Positions 39,966 to 42,227 of a stretch of 42,227 nucleotides of DNA are shown here, one piece after another (the first letter of the stretch is position 1; each line of letters starts with the position of its first letter). Source of the DNA: Nitrospinota bacterium (GTDB lineage: Bacteria; Nitrospinota; Nitrospinia; JACRGO01); contig JACRGO010000195.1 in NCBI GenBank assembly GCA_016212295.1, positions 1 through 42,227 on the forward strand. Reading direction: 5' to 3'. Both the position numbers and the translations under genes were made by a program. Below the pieces are notes generated by a model that had not been told where the DNA came from, made no database searches, and was given only the letters and a program-made list of their open reading frames with translations.

Positions 39966-40130
39966 TCCAAAACAGAAAAAGGTGTTTCACAAAGCAAATC
40001 CGTAACCCAATCGCGCCAAGGAAAAACCGGCCTCACGCACCCTGTATTTTTTTTAAAACGCTCCCGATTTACGATTACCGCTCTTTTTTAAATCTTTTTC
40101 GGCCGCCACTCAACAATTCACCTGCCGCAT

Positions 40131-40172
40131 GCCGGCCTGAAAATAATTTATCCTTCCAGGCCGGTTTTTTTT
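40131..40172 (+). terminator. Rho-independent terminator before der
   Basis: CCGGCCTG (40132-40139) pairs with CAGGCCGG (40157-40164), followed by eight T. A strong intrinsic terminator on the plus strand, 166 bp after the Lys/Ala-rich gene and 24 bp before der. Confidence 0.85.
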
Positions 40173-40195
40173 CCGCTCCTTATCCTTAACGGAAC

Positions 40196-41530
40196 ATGCC
40201 AACTTCAATAATCGCCATCGTCGGGCGCCCTAACGTGGGCAAATCAACTTTATTCAACCGGTTTGTCGGATACCGCAAGGCAATCGTGGATGAGACGCCC
40301 GGGGTAACCAGGGACCGGAACACCCATTTGGTTTCCATAAATGGCCGCCTGGTTTATTTAATCGACACAGGTGGTTATGAGCCAGTCCTCCAGGACAACC
40401 TTAAGGCGCAAATACTGGAGCAAACAATTCTCGCCATCGAGGAGGCGGATTTGATTTTGTTGGTTTGCGACGGCCAGGAGGGAATCAATCCGGCGGACGA
40501 AGAGGTGGCCCGGATTCTGAGGACCTCCGGAAAAAAGACGCTCCTTGTCGTTAACAAGATAGATGATTTCATGCACGAAAAATTAGTGGATGATTTTTTT
40601 TCACTAGGTTTTCCGGAAATAATCGGCATATCATCAGAGCATAAAACCGGTCTGGACGAATTAAGGGCGCGGGTGAATTCCCTTCTGCCCAAAGAGGTGG
40701 AAAAGCAGGAGGGCGCGGCCCCAAGGAAGAAAGAGATAAGGGTCGCGGTGGTGGGAAAGCCGAATACGGGAAAATCCTCCCTGATCAACAAAATTTTGGG
40801 GGAAAACCGGATAATAGTGAGCGAAGTGGCCGGGACCACCAGGGACGCCATCGACACCTTAATCAAGGCAAACGGCAGGGATTATCTTTTCATAGACACC
40901 GCCGGGATCAGAAAGAAGACCCGTGTCTCCCAGAAGCTTGAGAAGTATAGCGTCATCATGGCCCTAAAGAACATGGAAAGAGCGGACATCGTTATTTTAA
41001 TGATCGACGCGATGGAAGGGATAGGGACCCAGGACGCGAAAATAGCGGCCCATGCCTATGAGATGGGAAGGGGATGCGTCATCGCCATCAACAAATGGGA
41101 TTTATTGGAAAAGGAGACCCAAACCTTCCGGCATTTCGAGCTTTCCATCAAGGCAAGACTGACGTTCCTGGAGTTCGCGCCCGTTCTTTCCCTTTCCGCC
41201 CTGACCGGGCAACGCCTGGAAAAACTTTTTCCAGCGATAGACAAGGTTTACGAGAATTATTGCCTGAGGATACCAACCGCCGAGACCACGAAAATTTTTG
41301 AAGACGCCTTTCGTAGACAGCCGCCTCCGCTGGTAAAGGGAAAAACCGTGAGGATGTTCTTCGCCACCCAGGCCGCTGTTTGCCCGCCCACCTTCGTATG
41401 TTTCGTCAATAATCCGGAAGGAATGCTGCCCTCCTATCTTCGCTACCTGGAAAACCAGGTCCGTCAAACCCATCCCTTTGAAGGTACTCCGATAAGGATA
41501 CTTTTCAAGAAGAGGGAAAGGAGGGAATGA
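40196..41530 (+). CDS. der: Ribosome biogenesis GTPase Der (EngA)
   Basis: Tandem GTPase needed for 50S subunit assembly. The 444-residue protein has G1 motifs GRPNVGKS (10-17) and GKPNTGKS (187-194), G3 boxes DTGG and DTAG, G4 boxes NKID and NKWD, and a C-terminal KH-like domain (about 355-440, VKGKTVRMFFATQA, PSYLRYLENQVRQTHPFEGT). Length is normal. The upstream terminator suggests a promoter in the 24 bp to the start or a leaderless arrangement; no strong ribosome site is visible (AACGGAAC). Confidence 0.97.
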   Translation: MPTSIIAIVGRPNVGKSTLFNRFVGYRKAIVDETPGVTRDRNTHLVSINGRLVYLIDTGGYEPVLQDNLKAQILEQTILAIEEADLILLVCDGQEGINPADEEVARILRTSGKKTLLVVNKIDDFMHEKLVDDFFSLGFPEIIGISSEHKTGLDELRARVNSLLPKEVEKQEGAAPRKKEIRVAVVGKPNTGKSSLINKILGENRIIVSEVAGTTRDAIDTLIKANGRDYLFIDTAGIRKKTRVSQKLEKYSVIMALKNMERADIVILMIDAMEGIGTQDAKIAAHAYEMGRGCVIAINKWDLLEKETQTFRHFELSIKARLTFLEFAPVLSLSALTGQRLEKLFPAIDKVYENYCLRIPTAETTKIFEDAFRRQPPPLVKGKTVRMFFATQAAVCPPTFVCFVNNPEGMLPSYLRYLENQVRQTHPFEGTPIRILFKKRERRE

Positions 41531-41657
41531 ATTTTTGATTTATAGCGGATAGTACACGCAAAAAATAAGTATACATGCTGAAGTGTCCATTATAAAAGGC
41601 GCTGTTTGCCATTTCTTAAATTGATCGAGACGAATTCTTTGAATGAACGAGAAGGAT

Positions 41658-42050
41658 CTATATAATTTGATGCCGGATGGTGTCAATTTGGACCGGATCT
41701 TTCAGGACATAAAAACAAAGAAGGTAAAGGGGTTCCTCCCCTTCGTTTCTGATGGCATGGGCGACCTTTCTGTTGATTTTCATAAGCCTGCCGTCACTTT
41801 CCCCGAAATGGCGGTCGACTCTTTCCCCGGTTGCCATGTCTTCCGTTACCAGGCGGAAGTCCCCGCCAAGGAACAGGATATATTCCTCCCCGTTTTCGTG
41901 ATAATGGTTCCCCCTTACCGCGCCTTTATTGAGGCTGCAGACGTGAAAGCTCCTGACGTCGCCTGCCGGGGCCTGGATTTCGTCGAAAGGATTTAAAACA
42001 AATCCTCTCGCGTCTTTATGAAGTTGGAGGGGGATCAAATGAAGGTCCAT
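41658..42050 (-). CDS. Cupin of the FdtA/WxcM-like sugar-nucleotide isomerase type
   Basis: A 130-residue single-cupin protein. The motif RGNHYHENGEEYILFLGGDF holds the cupin histidines and glutamate, and VAHAIRNEGEEPLYLLCFY the second cupin box. The general pattern (AGDVRSFHVCSLNKGAVRGN) resembles dTDP-4-keto-6-deoxyglucose isomerases or epimerase-like cupins of polysaccharide synthesis. rfbB, 5 kb away, would make the substrate class. Assignment below family level is not possible. No ribosome site is seen before ATG 42050; the gene ends at the edge of der's downstream gap and starts 40 bp from the IS end. Confidence 0.75.
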   Translation of the reverse strand: MDLHLIPLQLHKDARGFVLNPFDEIQAPAGDVRSFHVCSLNKGAVRGNHYHENGEEYILFLGGDFRLVTEDMATGERVDRHFGESDGRLMKINRKVAHAIRNEGEEPLYLLCFYVLKDPVQIDTIRHQII

Positions 42051-42090
42051 GAAAAATTATAAAAGAATACAAGCGTAAAGAGCAAGGAAC

Positions 42091-42227
42091 CACGGTAAAT
42101 TTGTTCTACCATATCTCACACGCCATTAAGGGTGCAGGAGTTTTTTGTCATGCGCAGGTAATCGAAGACCAACCTGGCGCTACGGTGTAGTTGCCTCATC
42201 TTTTGCGCGACATTGGAGACACCTTTG
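42091..42227. mobile_element. Right copy of 137-bp terminal inverted repeat (probable IS end)
   Basis: Exact reverse complement of 4-140. The inner boundary at 42090/42091 separates it from sequence unrelated to the left flank. See the left copy for interpretation. Confidence 0.75.
42116..42227 (-). CDS. C-terminal tail of a probable transposase (partial, right copy)
   Basis: The same open frame as at 2-115, on the minus strand, entering from the contig end and stopping at 42116-42118. Only the last 36 or so residues are visible. Confidence 0.45.
   Translation of the reverse strand, partial: KGVSNVAQKMRQLHRSARLVFDYLRMTKNSCTLNGV

Noticed and set aside
39802-40005. 68-residue plus-strand frame rich in Lys/Gln/Pro/Arg
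   Set aside because: Register shadow of the Lys/Ala-rich gene; the ribosome site fits the ATG at 39846, not this frame.
1-42227. tRNA, rRNA or known riboswitch
   Set aside because: I looked for T-arm patterns (GTTCGANTCC), rRNA cores and common riboswitch cores in the gaps and found none; a covariance-model search would be decisive.

Overview
The window looks like a metagenome-type contig from a Gram-negative (diderm) bacterium. It carries the outer-membrane and lipid A block bamA-skp-lpxD-fabZ-lpxA, an LPS-type heptosyltransferase (GT9), rfbB and a gamma/delta-type Fis protein, together with ClpC, PilZ and HDOD proteins and REC-TPR regulators. That mix fits a deltaproteobacterial (Desulfobacterota), Nitrospirota or Nitrospinota-like lineage. 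I cannot place it more precisely without a database. No rRNA, tRNA or CRISPR array was recognised.

Layout. Both ends carry the same 137-bp sequence in inverted orientation (4-140 and 42091-42227). It holds the C-terminal tail of a probable transposase, so the contig probably stops inside two copies of one insertion sequence. 300-1022: a Tat/Sec-exported protein with a Thr-Asp-Gly repeat tail. 1410-10772 (all minus strand): clpC, bamA, skp, lpxD, fabZ, lpxA and a Gfo/Idh/MocA oxidoreductase that may be GnnA-like. 11287-12887: a second Gfo/Idh/MocA protein and fis. 13657-18238: a GT9 glycosyltransferase, a DJ-1/PfpI protein, a DUF3343 protein, a secreted Vgb-like beta-propeller and an isolated cobJ. 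18389-21723: a CPA2 antiporter fused to a PTS EIIA domain, a BatA-like VWA protein and lspA.

21925-34064 is a signalling-rich stretch: two receiver-TPR paralogues on either side of a histidine kinase, a pseudo-receiver/cNMP-binding protein, two tandem PilZ proteins, priA, a SPOR protein and an HDOD protein. 34489-42050: an M23 peptidase, rfbB, arginase, DinB, two fragments of an IS91-like transposase, a 39-residue Lys/Ala-rich histone-like protein with its own promoter and terminator, der, and a sugar-nucleotide cupin.

The most unusual aspect is the intergenic space. Nearly every gap over 150 bp holds short inverted-repeat modules from at least seven families, several present more than once, some nested or interleaved. 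Two modules are internally deleted genes (GxxExxY type and four-helix-bundle/S23 type) that keep both gene ends and their flanking inverted repeats, like non-autonomous elements derived from a parent gene. One repeat family ends in GCGCTATGAAA and supplies the start or stop codon of adjacent genes (arginase start, fabZ stop).
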